Positions 38,618 to 46,438 of a stretch of 64,000 bases of DNA are shown here, one piece after another. The stretch lies in contig NZ_JAACYW010000029.1 of NCBI RefSeq assembly GCF_015356825.1, positions 1 through 64,000 on the forward strand, in the 5' to 3' direction. A program made the position numbers and the translations under genes. This stretch comes from Catenulispora rubra. Lineage in GTDB: Bacteria; Actinomycetota; Actinomycetes; Streptomycetales; Catenulisporaceae. The notes under the pieces were generated by a model that saw nothing but the letters and a program-made list of their open reading frames with translations, did no database searches and was not told the DNA's origin. Positions within the stretch are counted from its first letter, which is position 1; the number at the start of each line of letters is the position of its first letter.

Positions 38618-40132
38618 TCACCGACTGGCGGGAACGAGCCGGATCATGTTCCAGGACACCGGCGGCAGCGAGGCCGCCAGCTTGCGTCCCTCGGTGGTCG
38701 TGCCCTCGACGCCGGCCGGCGCGACCGCCTGCGGCGCCTCGGCCGAGTTCACAGCGTCCAGGTCCTGCGCGCCGCCGAGGTGCACGTGCTCGGCCACCAC
38801 CAGGTCGCCGAACGCCCGCAGGTCGATCTCCAGGCGGGCCGGGCCGTCGGTGGCGCGGTTCATCGCGAACACCGTGACCTGCCCGCTGTCCGGGTCGTGT
38901 GTGGCCACCACGTCCACCAGCGGGACGTCGCCGTGCTCGGCGGTGTCGTAGACGTCGGTCGCCGTCTCGACGCGCAGCACCTCGCCGAGCGCGTGCCGGG
39001 CGGTGAGCGCGAAGGGGAAGTAGATGGTCTGCGCCCAGGCCGGGCGGTCCGGCTCGGCGCGGATCGGGCCGATCACGTTCACCAGCTGCGCCAGGCACGC
39101 AATGGCGACCCGGTCGGCGTGCCGCAGCAGCGACATCAGCAGGCTGCCGAACACCACCGCGTCCTGCACGGTGTAGGTGTCCTCGATCAGCCGCGGCGCC
39201 TGCTCCCAGTTCAGGTTCGTGTGCCCGGCGAAGCGGCTCTCCTGCCACAGGTTCCACTCGTCGAAGGAGAGGTTGAGCCGCTTGCGGGACTTCTTCTTCG
39301 CCGCGACGTGGTCCGCGGTGGCCACCACGCCGTCGATGAAGCGGTCCATCCCGACCGCCGCGCCCAGGAAGCTGGCGCGGTCCTCGCCGTGCTGCTCGTA
39401 GTAGGCGTGCAGGGAGATGTAGTCCACGTAGTCGAAGGTGTGGTCCAGGACCGTGGACTCCCACGAGCCGAACGTCGGCATCATCGCGTTGGAGCTGCCG
39501 CAGGCGACCAGCTCGATGCTGGGATCGACCTGGCGCATGGCCTTGCCGGTCTCGGCGGCCAGCCGGCCGTACTCCTCGGCGCTCTTGTGGCCGGTCTGCC
39601 AGGGGCCGTCCATCTCGTTGCCCAGGCACCACAGCCTGATGTCGTGCGGCTGCTCGACGCCGTGCTTGCGGCGCAGGTCGGAGAAGTGCGTGCCGCCCGG
39701 GTGGTTGGCGTACTCCAGCAGGTCGCAGGCCTCCTGGAGCCCCCTCGTCCCCAGGTTGACCGCCATCATCGGCTCGACGTTCGCCAGCTTCGTCCAGGTC
39801 ATGAACTCGTTCAGGCCGAACTCGTTGGTCTCGATGGAGCGCCAGGCCTGGTCCAGGCGGCGCGGCCGCTCGGAGACCGCGCCCACGCCGTCCTCCCAGC
39901 GGTATCCGGACACGAAGTTCCCGCCGGGATAGCGGATGACGCTGATCCCCAGGTCGCGGGTGAGTTCCAGGACGTCCAGGCGGTTGCCGTCGGGGTCGGA
40001 CTCGGGGTGTCCAGGCTCGTAGATCCCGCCGTAGACGCAGCGGCCCATGTGCTCCACGAAGGAGCCGAACAGGCGGCGGTCGACCGGGGCGATCCGGAAG
40101 GCCGGGTCGAGGGTGGCATGTGCTGTCAGCAA
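38618..40132 (-). CDS. abfA: Intracellular GH51 alpha-L-arabinofuranosidase
   Basis: 504 residues, no signal peptide, so it acts on imported arabino-oligosaccharides. The acid/base is E173 (CLGNEMDGPWQ) and the nucleophile E292 (NLSFDEWNLW), matching the spacing in the family. The start is a TTG at 40132 chosen because AAAAAGGA lies 8 nt upstream and no ATG or GTG fits. It follows the permease gene by 14 nt. Confidence 0.94.
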   Translation of the reverse strand: MLTAHATLDPAFRIAPVDRRLFGSFVEHMGRCVYGGIYEPGHPESDPDGNRLDVLELTRDLGISVIRYPGGNFVSGYRWEDGVGAVSERPRRLDQAWRSIETNEFGLNEFMTWTKLANVEPMMAVNLGTRGLQEACDLLEYANHPGGTHFSDLRRKHGVEQPHDIRLWCLGNEMDGPWQTGHKSAEEYGRLAAETGKAMRQVDPSIELVACGSSNAMMPTFGSWESTVLDHTFDYVDYISLHAYYEQHGEDRASFLGAAVGMDRFIDGVVATADHVAAKKKSRKRLNLSFDEWNLWQESRFAGHTNLNWEQAPRLIEDTYTVQDAVVFGSLLMSLLRHADRVAIACLAQLVNVIGPIRAEPDRPAWAQTIYFPFALTARHALGEVLRVETATDVYDTAEHGDVPLVDVVATHDPDSGQVTVFAMNRATDGPARLEIDLRAFGDLVVAEHVHLGGAQDLDAVNSAEAPQAVAPAGVEGTTTEGRKLAASLPPVSWNMIRLVPASR

Positions 40133-40146
40133 GGGGATGGTCCTTT

Positions 40147-41037
40147 TTACTTGATACCTGTTGCGGCGATGCCCTCGGTGAAGAACCGCTGGGCGAGCAG
40201 GAAGGCGATGGCCAGGGGGGCCAGGGAGATGGCGGCGCCGGCCATGAGCGCGGCGTGGTCCACGCCGGACGTGCTGGAGAACAGCGTCAGCGCCGAGGGC
40301 AGGGTCCGCATGTCGGTGCTGCTGGAGATGACCAGCGGCCACAGGAAGTCGTTCCACAGCGCCATGAACTGGATGACGAACAGCGAGGCGAGCGCCGGCC
40401 GCGCCAGCGGCAGGATGATGCGCCAGTAGATGCGCAGCGGCCCGGCCCCGTCGACCCGCGCGGCCTCGTCCAGCTGCCGCGGGATCTTCACGAAGAACTG
40501 CCGGAGCATGAAGATCCCCAGCGCGCTCACCGAGCGCGGGATGATCAGGCCCTGGAAGGTGTTCAGCCAGCCGAGGTGGAACACGGTCAGGAACAGCGGG
40601 ATGAGCATCACCTGGAACGGCACCATCAGCGTGACCAGGATGGTCCAGAACACCAGGTTCTGCCCGCGGAACCGCAGCCGGGCCAGCGCGTAGGCGCACA
40701 GCGAGTCGATGAGCAGCAGCAGCACCGTGGTGCCGCCGGCGAACACGATGCTGTTCAGCGCCAGCCGCAGGAACGGCAGCTGGGTGAACACCGCGTGGAA
40801 GCCGGAGACCGACCAGTGGTCCGGCCACAGCCGGGCCGGGTCCGCGTACAGGTCAGCCGGGGTGCGGAAGGCCACCCCGAGCATCCACAGGAACGGCACG
40901 ACCGTGGCCAGCGCCGCGATCGAGAGCACCGTCCAGGCCAGGACCCTGGCGGTGGTCCTGGCCGCGCGCAGCATCGGCGCGGCCCAGGACGGTGCGGCCG
41001 GGAGCGAGGAGGTGCCGGTCGGCATCTCAGTCGTCAT
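40147..41037 (-). CDS. Sugar ABC transporter permease (MalG/AraQ type)
   Basis: 296 residues, six membrane segments, with the cytosolic EAA loop EAARVDGAGPLRIYWRIILP that contacts the ATPase. It is CUT1 family. It overlaps the partner permease by 11 nt. With the lipoprotein and second permease it forms an importer, probably for arabino-oligosaccharides given GH51 and GH54 downstream. No ATPase gene is present, as in actinobacteria that share one MsiK-type ATPase among importers. Confidence 0.93.
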   Translation of the reverse strand: MTTEMPTGTSSLPAAPSWAAPMLRAARTTARVLAWTVLSIAALATVVPFLWMLGVAFRTPADLYADPARLWPDHWSVSGFHAVFTQLPFLRLALNSIVFAGGTTVLLLLIDSLCAYALARLRFRGQNLVFWTILVTLMVPFQVMLIPLFLTVFHLGWLNTFQGLIIPRSVSALGIFMLRQFFVKIPRQLDEAARVDGAGPLRIYWRIILPLARPALASLFVIQFMALWNDFLWPLVISSSTDMRTLPSALTLFSSTSGVDHAALMAGAAISLAPLAIAFLLAQRFFTEGIAATGIK

Positions 41038-41983
41038 CGCGGTACCTCAGCATTCGGAGTTGCACGACGGACACGGCGATGATGATCAGGAACAGCACCC
41101 AGGCGATGGCACTGGCGTAGCCGAGCCGGAAGTCGACGAATCCGCGCTGGTACAGGTACATGACGATGGACTCGGTGTGGAACAACGGGCCGCCGTCGGT
41201 CATCACGTACGTCAGGTCGAACAGCTGGAGGGCGTTGACCGTGCCGATCACGACGCAGAACAGGATCGCCGGGCGCAGCGCGGGCAGGGTCACGTGCCGG
41301 AACCGCGCGACCGCGCCGGCGCCGTCCAGCGTCGCGGCCTCCAGCAGCTCCTTGCTGACCCCCTGCACGCCGGCCAGCAGGACGATCATCGAGAACCCGA
41401 AGTTCTTCCAGATCCCGACCGCGATCAGCGCCGGCAGCGCCAGATGCGTGTCCTGCAGCCAGGCCTGCGCGTGGAAGCCGAGCTTGCCGAGCCAGCCGTC
41501 GACCAGCCCGACCTGGGGGTCGAGCAGGAACTTCCAGACGATGCCGGTGACGGCCAGCGAGGCGATCGTCGGGAAGAAGAACGCCGAGCGCAGCAGCATC
41601 GTGTACCAGGTGGTGCGGCGCAGCCACTGCGCCAGGGCCAGGCCGATCGTCACCTGGCCGACGACGACGAACACCGCGTACACGAGCGTCACCTTCAGGG
41701 AGTTCCAGAAGCGTGAGTCGTGGAAGAGCTCGGTGTAGTTGCCGAAGCCGAGCCACTTGTGCGAGTCGTCGCCGATCGTCCAGTCGTGCAGGCTCATCCA
41801 GCCGGACTGGATGATCGGCCACACGATGAAGACGGCGGCCAACAGGAGCGCGGGCGCGACGAACAGGTACGCGGGGTTGAGCCGGGACCGCAGGCTTCGG
41901 TTCCGGCTCCGTCCCCGGCGCTCCGGTCCGCGCGGCGCGGACCGGTTCGCTGCCTCGGCCGCTGGTTCAGCGAGATGTGCCAT
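41027..41983 (-). CDS. Sugar ABC transporter permease (MalF type)
   Basis: 318 residues with a basic N-terminal tail, six membrane segments and the EAA loop EAATLDGAGAVARFRHVTLP. It pairs with the downstream MalG-type permease. It starts 43 nt after the binding protein gene. The N-terminal ~35 residues are Arg/Pro-rich and cytosolic. Confidence 0.93.
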   Translation of the reverse strand: MAHLAEPAAEAANRSAPRGPERRGRSRNRSLRSRLNPAYLFVAPALLLAAVFIVWPIIQSGWMSLHDWTIGDDSHKWLGFGNYTELFHDSRFWNSLKVTLVYAVFVVVGQVTIGLALAQWLRRTTWYTMLLRSAFFFPTIASLAVTGIVWKFLLDPQVGLVDGWLGKLGFHAQAWLQDTHLALPALIAVGIWKNFGFSMIVLLAGVQGVSKELLEAATLDGAGAVARFRHVTLPALRPAILFCVVIGTVNALQLFDLTYVMTDGGPLFHTESIVMYLYQRGFVDFRLGYASAIAWVLFLIIIAVSVVQLRMLRYRDDD

Positions 41984-42026
41984 CGATTGCCTTCTTCTTC
42001 ATCCTTCTTCGCGGCCGCCGGCGCCG

Positions 42027-43304
42027 TCAGCTCTTGCAGCCGGTCAGCTGGTTGATCGACTTGGCTGCGGCGTCGGCCGACTTCTGCACGTCAGCGCCCC
42101 GGGTCAGCTGGCCCAGCAGCGGCGTGTAGACGTCGGTGTCGATCTGCGAGGAGGCCGGCAGGCCGGCCAGGTACAGCCGCGCGGTGGGCAGGGCCTGGGC
42201 GAACACCGCGACGTTCGGGTCGTCGACCGTGACGTCGGTGCGCGAGGGCGGGAAGCCGGAGCCCTTGGAGAACGCCGCCTGCGCGGTCTTACCGGTCCAC
42301 CAGCTCAGGAACTCCAGTGCCTCGGTCTTGTGCTTGGTGTTCTTGGCGACCATCATCGGCACGGTCGAGGCGACGGTGACGGGACCTGCCGAGCCCACCG
42401 GCACCGGCGCGATGCCCACGTCGATCCCGGCCTTGCGGAAGCCGTCGGCGGCCCACGGACCGTTGAGCTCCATCGCGGCCTTCTTCGCCGAGAACAGCGT
42501 GTCGGCGTCCGCGCCGGTCTGGCCGACCGGGCTGACGTGGTTGTTCTGGACCAGTCCGGCCCACGTCGACAGCGCCTGCACGCTGGCCGCTGAGTTGATC
42601 GTGGCGCAGCCGTCGGGGCCGACGATGTCGCCGCCGTTCATCCACTGCAGGATCGGCCACATCTGGATGGTCTGGTGGTCGGCCAGCGAGATGCCGTACT
42701 GCGTGGGGCTGGCCCCGCCGAGCGTCAGCTTCTTGACGTCCGCGACGAACTCGTCGGAGGTCTTCGGCGGACTGGTGATGCCGGCGTCGGTGAACATCGC
42801 CTTGTTGTAGTAGAGCGCGACGGTCGCCAGGTTCGCCGGGACCGCGTACAGGTGCCCGTTGACGGTGAACGCCTTGGTCACCGAGGACGGGAACGCGCTG
42901 GCGTTGATCTGCGTGTCACCGGTGCCGACCGAGGCGTCCAGCGGCAGCACCGAGTTGGTCTTGATGTAGTTGAAGATCACGCCGGGGTCGAAGTTCGGCG
43001 TGGCCAGGTCCGGGCCCTGGCCGGTGGCCCACTCGGCGGGGAGCTTCTGGCCGATCGCGTCCCACGGCTGGATGTCCATGGTGACCTTGATGTTCGGGTG
43101 CGAGGCGTTGAACTGGGAGACCAGCGCCTGGTAGGAGGGTCCGTCCGGGCCGGTGAACCCGGTCAGCACGGACAGCTTCACCACGCCGCCGCTGCCACCG
43201 GATCCGGATCCGGAGCCGCTGGACGAGCTGGAGCTACAGCCCGCGGCGGCGAGCAAGCCGGCGGCGGCGACCGCCGCTGCGGCGACTTTCACGTGCGTCT
43301 TCAT
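42027..43304 (-). CDS. Sugar-binding lipoprotein of the ABC importer
   Basis: 425-residue family 1 solute-binding protein. The lipobox LLAAAGC gives Cys23 as the lipidated residue, followed by a Ser/Gly linker. Domain marks include KLSVLTGFTGPDGPSYQ, NIKVTMDIQPWDAIGQKL, YAVPANLATVALYYNKAMF and AMELNGPWA. AGGAG precedes the ATG. It is the first gene of the operon and is divergent from the LacI gene; operators lie in the 200-bp gap. Confidence 0.93.
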   Translation of the reverse strand: MKTHVKVAAAAVAAAGLLAAAGCSSSSSSGSGSGSGGSGGVVKLSVLTGFTGPDGPSYQALVSQFNASHPNIKVTMDIQPWDAIGQKLPAEWATGQGPDLATPNFDPGVIFNYIKTNSVLPLDASVGTGDTQINASAFPSSVTKAFTVNGHLYAVPANLATVALYYNKAMFTDAGITSPPKTSDEFVADVKKLTLGGASPTQYGISLADHQTIQMWPILQWMNGGDIVGPDGCATINSAASVQALSTWAGLVQNNHVSPVGQTGADADTLFSAKKAAMELNGPWAADGFRKAGIDVGIAPVPVGSAGPVTVASTVPMMVAKNTKHKTEALEFLSWWTGKTAQAAFSKGSGFPPSRTDVTVDDPNVAVFAQALPTARLYLAGLPASSQIDTDVYTPLLGQLTRGADVQKSADAAAKSINQLTGCKS

Positions 43305-43325
43305 GGCTCCTCGAGATCTGTGAGG

Positions 43326-43361
43326 GATTCGAATCTCTAGTGATCTTGTCTACGACTTGTC
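43326..43361. promoter_or_regulatory. Palindrome and LacI-type half operator near the binding-protein start
   Basis: GATTCGAATC (43326-43335) is a perfect palindrome in the leader of the binding-protein gene. TTGTCTACGACTTGTC (43346-43361) repeats most of the sequence at 43438-43453, differing by a one-base shift and one substitution, so it is probably a second operator. Confidence 0.55.
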
Positions 43362-43437
43362 TGACACCGGCCGATATGTTTCGGCCGTGTGACCCCCGTC
43401 ACGTGGGGGAAATCGGGGTGGGGTCAGTTCTACATCG

Positions 43438-43454
43438 TTGTCTACAACGTTGTA
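43438..43454. promoter_or_regulatory. LacI operator in the divergent region
   Basis: TTGTCTACAACGTTGTA contains the perfect 12-bp palindrome TACAACGTTGTA (43443-43454) with a central CG, the usual form for LacI-family operators. It lies 50 bp upstream of the LacI start. Confidence 0.75.
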
Positions 43455-43504
43455 AAGGCGTAGGCTGAGCCGATCGGAACTCACGGGAAGGGCGGTCCCG
43501 ACAG

Positions 43505-44539
43505 GTGCCCGCAACACTGAAGGACGTGGCCGAACGGGCCGGCGTCTCGATCAAGACGGTCTCGAACGTCGTCAACGGCTACGCCTTCATCACGGATGCC
43601 ACCCGCGAGCGGGTCCAGCGCGCGATCGCCGAGACCGGCTACCGCCCCAACCTCGGCGCGCGCAACCTGCGCAAGGGCCGGACCGGCTTCATCGTGCTGG
43701 CCGTGCCGGAGCTGGACAACCCGTACTTCGCCGAGCTCACCGGCCTGGTCATCACGGCCGCGCACCGGAGGCAGTGGACCGTGCTGGTCGAGCAGACGCA
43801 GGGCTCGCGCGAGCGCGAGCAGGCGGTCATCACCTCGATGGGGCCGCAGCGCATCGACGCGGCGATCCTGAGCCCGCTGGCGATGGAGCCCGACGACCTG
43901 CTCAGCGCGGATCCGGCGACCCCGTTGGTCCTTCTGGGCGAACGCGACATCCCCGGCCCGGCCGACCACGTCGCGATCGACAACGTGGCGGCCGCCCGCA
44001 CCGTCGTGGAGCACCTGATCGGCATCGGCCGCCGCCGCATCGCGGTGATCGGCGACCAGCCGGGCAAGAACGGCGGCACCGCCGCGCTGCGCACCGCCGG
44101 CCACCGCCAGGCCCTGGACGCCGCCGGCATCCCCTACGACCCGGCGCTGGTCGTCCCGGTCGAGAACTACCAGCGTGCCGACGGCGCCGAGGCCATGGCG
44201 CACCTGCTCCAGCTCCCGGAACCGCCGGACGCGGTCTTCTGCTGCAACGACCTGCTGGCCATCGGCGCGATGCGGGCCGGCGCCGAACGCGGCGTCTCCT
44301 TTCCGAACCAGATCGCCATCGCCGGCTTCGACGACATCGCCGAGGGGAGCTACAGCCTGCCGTCGCTGACGACGATCGCGCCGGACAAGGCCGCGATCGC
44401 CGAGGCGGCGGTGGACCTGGCCGACCGGCGGGTGGACCCGATACGCGGCGGGCGTGGCGAGAAAGTCCCCGAGCCGGAGGACGTGCGCGCCCCGTTCGCG
44501 CTGAAGGTGCGGGAGAGCACGGCGGGAGTGGCGCGCTGA
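43505..44539 (+). CDS. LacI-family transcriptional regulator
   Basis: 344 residues from a GTG. N-terminal HTH TLKDVAERAGVSIKTVSNVVNG and hinge TGYRPNLGARNLRKGRTG, then a periplasmic-binding-like sensor with FCCNDLLAIGAMRAG and IAGFDDIAEGSY. It is divergent from the arabinose importer and glycosidase operon and presumably represses it until an arabinose-derived ligand binds. Confidence 0.93.
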   Translation: MPATLKDVAERAGVSIKTVSNVVNGYAFITDATRERVQRAIAETGYRPNLGARNLRKGRTGFIVLAVPELDNPYFAELTGLVITAAHRRQWTVLVEQTQGSREREQAVITSMGPQRIDAAILSPLAMEPDDLLSADPATPLVLLGERDIPGPADHVAIDNVAAARTVVEHLIGIGRRRIAVIGDQPGKNGGTAALRTAGHRQALDAAGIPYDPALVVPVENYQRADGAEAMAHLLQLPEPPDAVFCCNDLLAIGAMRAGAERGVSFPNQIAIAGFDDIAEGSYSLPSLTTIAPDKAAIAEAAVDLADRRVDPIRGGRGEKVPEPEDVRAPFALKVRESTAGVAR

Positions 44540-44582
44540 CCTGGGCGTGTCAACGGCCTGGCGAGTCTGATGGCTCGATTCG

Positions 44583-44627
44583 CTCGGCCTGCTCGGCCTG
44601 CTCGGCTTACTCGGCTTACTCGGCGAT
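44583..44627. repeat. Five 9-bp tandem units at the 3' end of the aminopeptidase gene
   Basis: CTCGGCCTG x2, CTCGGCTTA x2 and CTCGGCGAT in register. The repeat spans the stop codon (44616-44618) of the minus-strand M55 gene and part of the gap after lacI, so copy-number change could alter the C-terminus. Confidence 0.75.
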
Positions 44628-45458
44628 GCCGCGGGTGAGCGTGACGAGCGTGATGAAGGTGCGGTAGAGCCGGACGAGGTCGTCGTCGCGCAGCCGCACG
44701 ACGGTGGGGTCGTGCTCGTCCGGCTCGACGCGCTCCAGCCAGGTCGCCATCTCGGCGATGTCCGGGTTGCGCAGACGCACGGTGAGCGTGACAGGCCGCT
44801 CGATCGTCGCCCTCGGCTTGCTGCTGGTCGCGGTCAGGGTCTCGATCGCTTCTTTCGCCTTGTTCGCGATCAGCCGGTTGGCACGCGTCGGATGCAGGCT
44901 TTCCGCAGCGAAGCGGGAGATCGACTGCTTGACCACCGCGGCGCGCGCCTCCGGCCAGAACGGCTGGAGTTCGCTCGCGGTGGTCTGGTCGCCGGTCACC
45001 AGGACCACCGGCACTCCGTAGGCGATCGCCACCAGCGAGTTGATGCCGGACTCGCCGGCGAGCACGCCGTTGAGCCGGACCTCCGCGATCGCCGCCGGGT
45101 TGTAGGTGTGCGACAGCGTGGCCGGTCCGGCCGAGGCGGAGCCGTGGTAGGAGACGAAGAAGACCGCGTCGAAGGACTCGTCGAGGCCCTGCATCATGTA
45201 CAGCGGCTTGTGGTGCCCGGACAGGTACGCGGCCTCACCGAGCAGCTGCTCCGGGCGCAGGTTCGCCATCCGGCCGTGCGAGTCGTTGACCAGGAACTCG
45301 TGCGGGCCGTCGGCCAGGTTCGCGCCGAGGATCGCCGCGTTGACCTCGGCCTGGAGCAGGGTGCGGTAGTGCTCGTAGTCGTGCTGGCCGGGGCGGCACT
45401 GGTCCCAGTCGACGACCCCGGCCGTGCCCTCCATGTCGGAGGAGATGAATACCTTCAT
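44616..45458 (-). CDS. M55-family D-aminopeptidase
   Basis: 280 residues from the ATG at 45458, which overlaps the upstream stop (TGATG). The DppA-type zinc site is visible: SSDMEGTAGVVDWDQC with Asp and Glu, FLVNDSHGRMAN, and FVSYHGSASAGPATL. Family members release N-terminal D-amino acids from peptides and are cytosolic. It is paired with an esterase-like gene; the link between them is unclear. Confidence 0.9.
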   Translation of the reverse strand: MKVFISSDMEGTAGVVDWDQCRPGQHDYEHYRTLLQAEVNAAILGANLADGPHEFLVNDSHGRMANLRPEQLLGEAAYLSGHHKPLYMMQGLDESFDAVFFVSYHGSASAGPATLSHTYNPAAIAEVRLNGVLAGESGINSLVAIAYGVPVVLVTGDQTTASELQPFWPEARAAVVKQSISRFAAESLHPTRANRLIANKAKEAIETLTATSSKPRATIERPVTLTVRLRNPDIAEMATWLERVEPDEHDPTVVRLRDDDLVRLYRTFITLVTLTRGIAE

Positions 45459-46192
45459 CAACCACCGATGTCCGCCAGCAGCACCGCCAAATCATCGGGC
45501 CGCGAGAACATCGGCCAGTGCCCGGTCGGCAGGTGGTGCAGGTCGAGCTTGGTCATCAGCCCGAAGATCGGGCTCACGCCGGCGAGCTGCCCGACCTGTT
45601 CGGGGCTGAACGTGCAGCAGATCGCCGAGGCCGGCACCGGCAGCACGTCCCCGGGCCGGTCGAGCGCGTCGGTGACGGTGCGGAACGGCTGCGGTGTGGC
45701 CAGCGCCCGCATGCGCTCCAGGCCCGCCTCGCTGATGCCGCCCAGGTTCACCGGATCCTCGGCCGTGTCGAACGCCGGAGGCGGCAGCAGCCAGCCCTCC
45801 CCCTGCTCGGCGACCAGCTTCCGCTGCGCCTCCTGGGCCTCCGGCGGCCCGAAGTCGATGACGCCGAGCCCCGACGGCATGGGGCCGGTGTCCACGTAGA
45901 CCAGCCGGGCGATGAGCTCCGGCACGACGTCGGCCACACCGGTGATCGGCATGTTGCCGCCACTGTGCCCGACCAGCACGACATCGCGCAGCTCATGGCC
46001 CCGCAAGTACTCGACGATGTCGGCGACCTCGGCCGCCACCCCGGTCTCCGGCGTCGCCTCACCGACGCGCTCGGCGATCCCCGGCATGCTGAGCGCGTGG
46101 ACCTCGTGCCCGTCGGCGCGCAGCCGCCCGGCGACCGAGTCCCAGGCCCAGGAGCCGAGCCAGAAGCCGGGAACAAGTACGAATGTGGTCAT
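45458..46192 (-). CDS. Alpha/beta-hydrolase esterase
   Basis: 244 residues from the ATG at 46192 (AAAGG 10 nt upstream). FVLVPGFWLGSWAWDSVA gives the oxyanion region, VLVGHSGGN the Ser nucleophile, and HHLPTGHWPMFSRPDDLA the catalytic His. It resembles small carboxylesterases of the salicylate-esterase/EstC sort. It overlaps the M55 gene, so the two are co-transcribed. Confidence 0.85.
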   Translation of the reverse strand: MTTFVLVPGFWLGSWAWDSVAGRLRADGHEVHALSMPGIAERVGEATPETGVAAEVADIVEYLRGHELRDVVLVGHSGGNMPITGVADVVPELIARLVYVDTGPMPSGLGVIDFGPPEAQEAQRKLVAEQGEGWLLPPPAFDTAEDPVNLGGISEAGLERMRALATPQPFRTVTDALDRPGDVLPVPASAICCTFSPEQVGQLAGVSPIFGLMTKLDLHHLPTGHWPMFSRPDDLAVLLADIGG

Positions 46193-46312
46193 GGTCCACA
46201 CACCTTTCGCCGCTGGTGGTCGGTGGCGTTTGATACGACGATAGCTGGCGGCACTGACAGGTTACGGTGTCCGCACGCCAAACCCCCCGCTCCGCCGAGG
46301 GTAACCCACTTA

Positions 46313-46438
46313 ATTGACAAACCATGCCACCCGACGCGTTATCCAGCGGTGAATGAAGTGGCGTTATCCCAGATCAGCGCCCTGAGCGCGAAAGATTCCC
46401 CGGCAACCTTGCCCCCGATAACAGCGTGGGTTTTATAT
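46313..46438 (+). promoter_or_regulatory. Probable control region of the GH3 operon
   Basis: It holds TTGACA (46313-46318), a direct repeat GCGTTATCC at 46336-46344 and 46361-46369, and the same core inverted (GATAAC, 46417-46422). TATATG (46433-46438) lies 7 nt before the ATG at 46446, which would fit a leaderless start. The regulator is not known. Confidence 0.4.

Noticed and set aside
43326-43335. GATTCGAATC as the T-loop of a tRNA
   Set aside because: No acceptor, D or anticodon stem could be formed around it; it is better seen as a leader palindrome.
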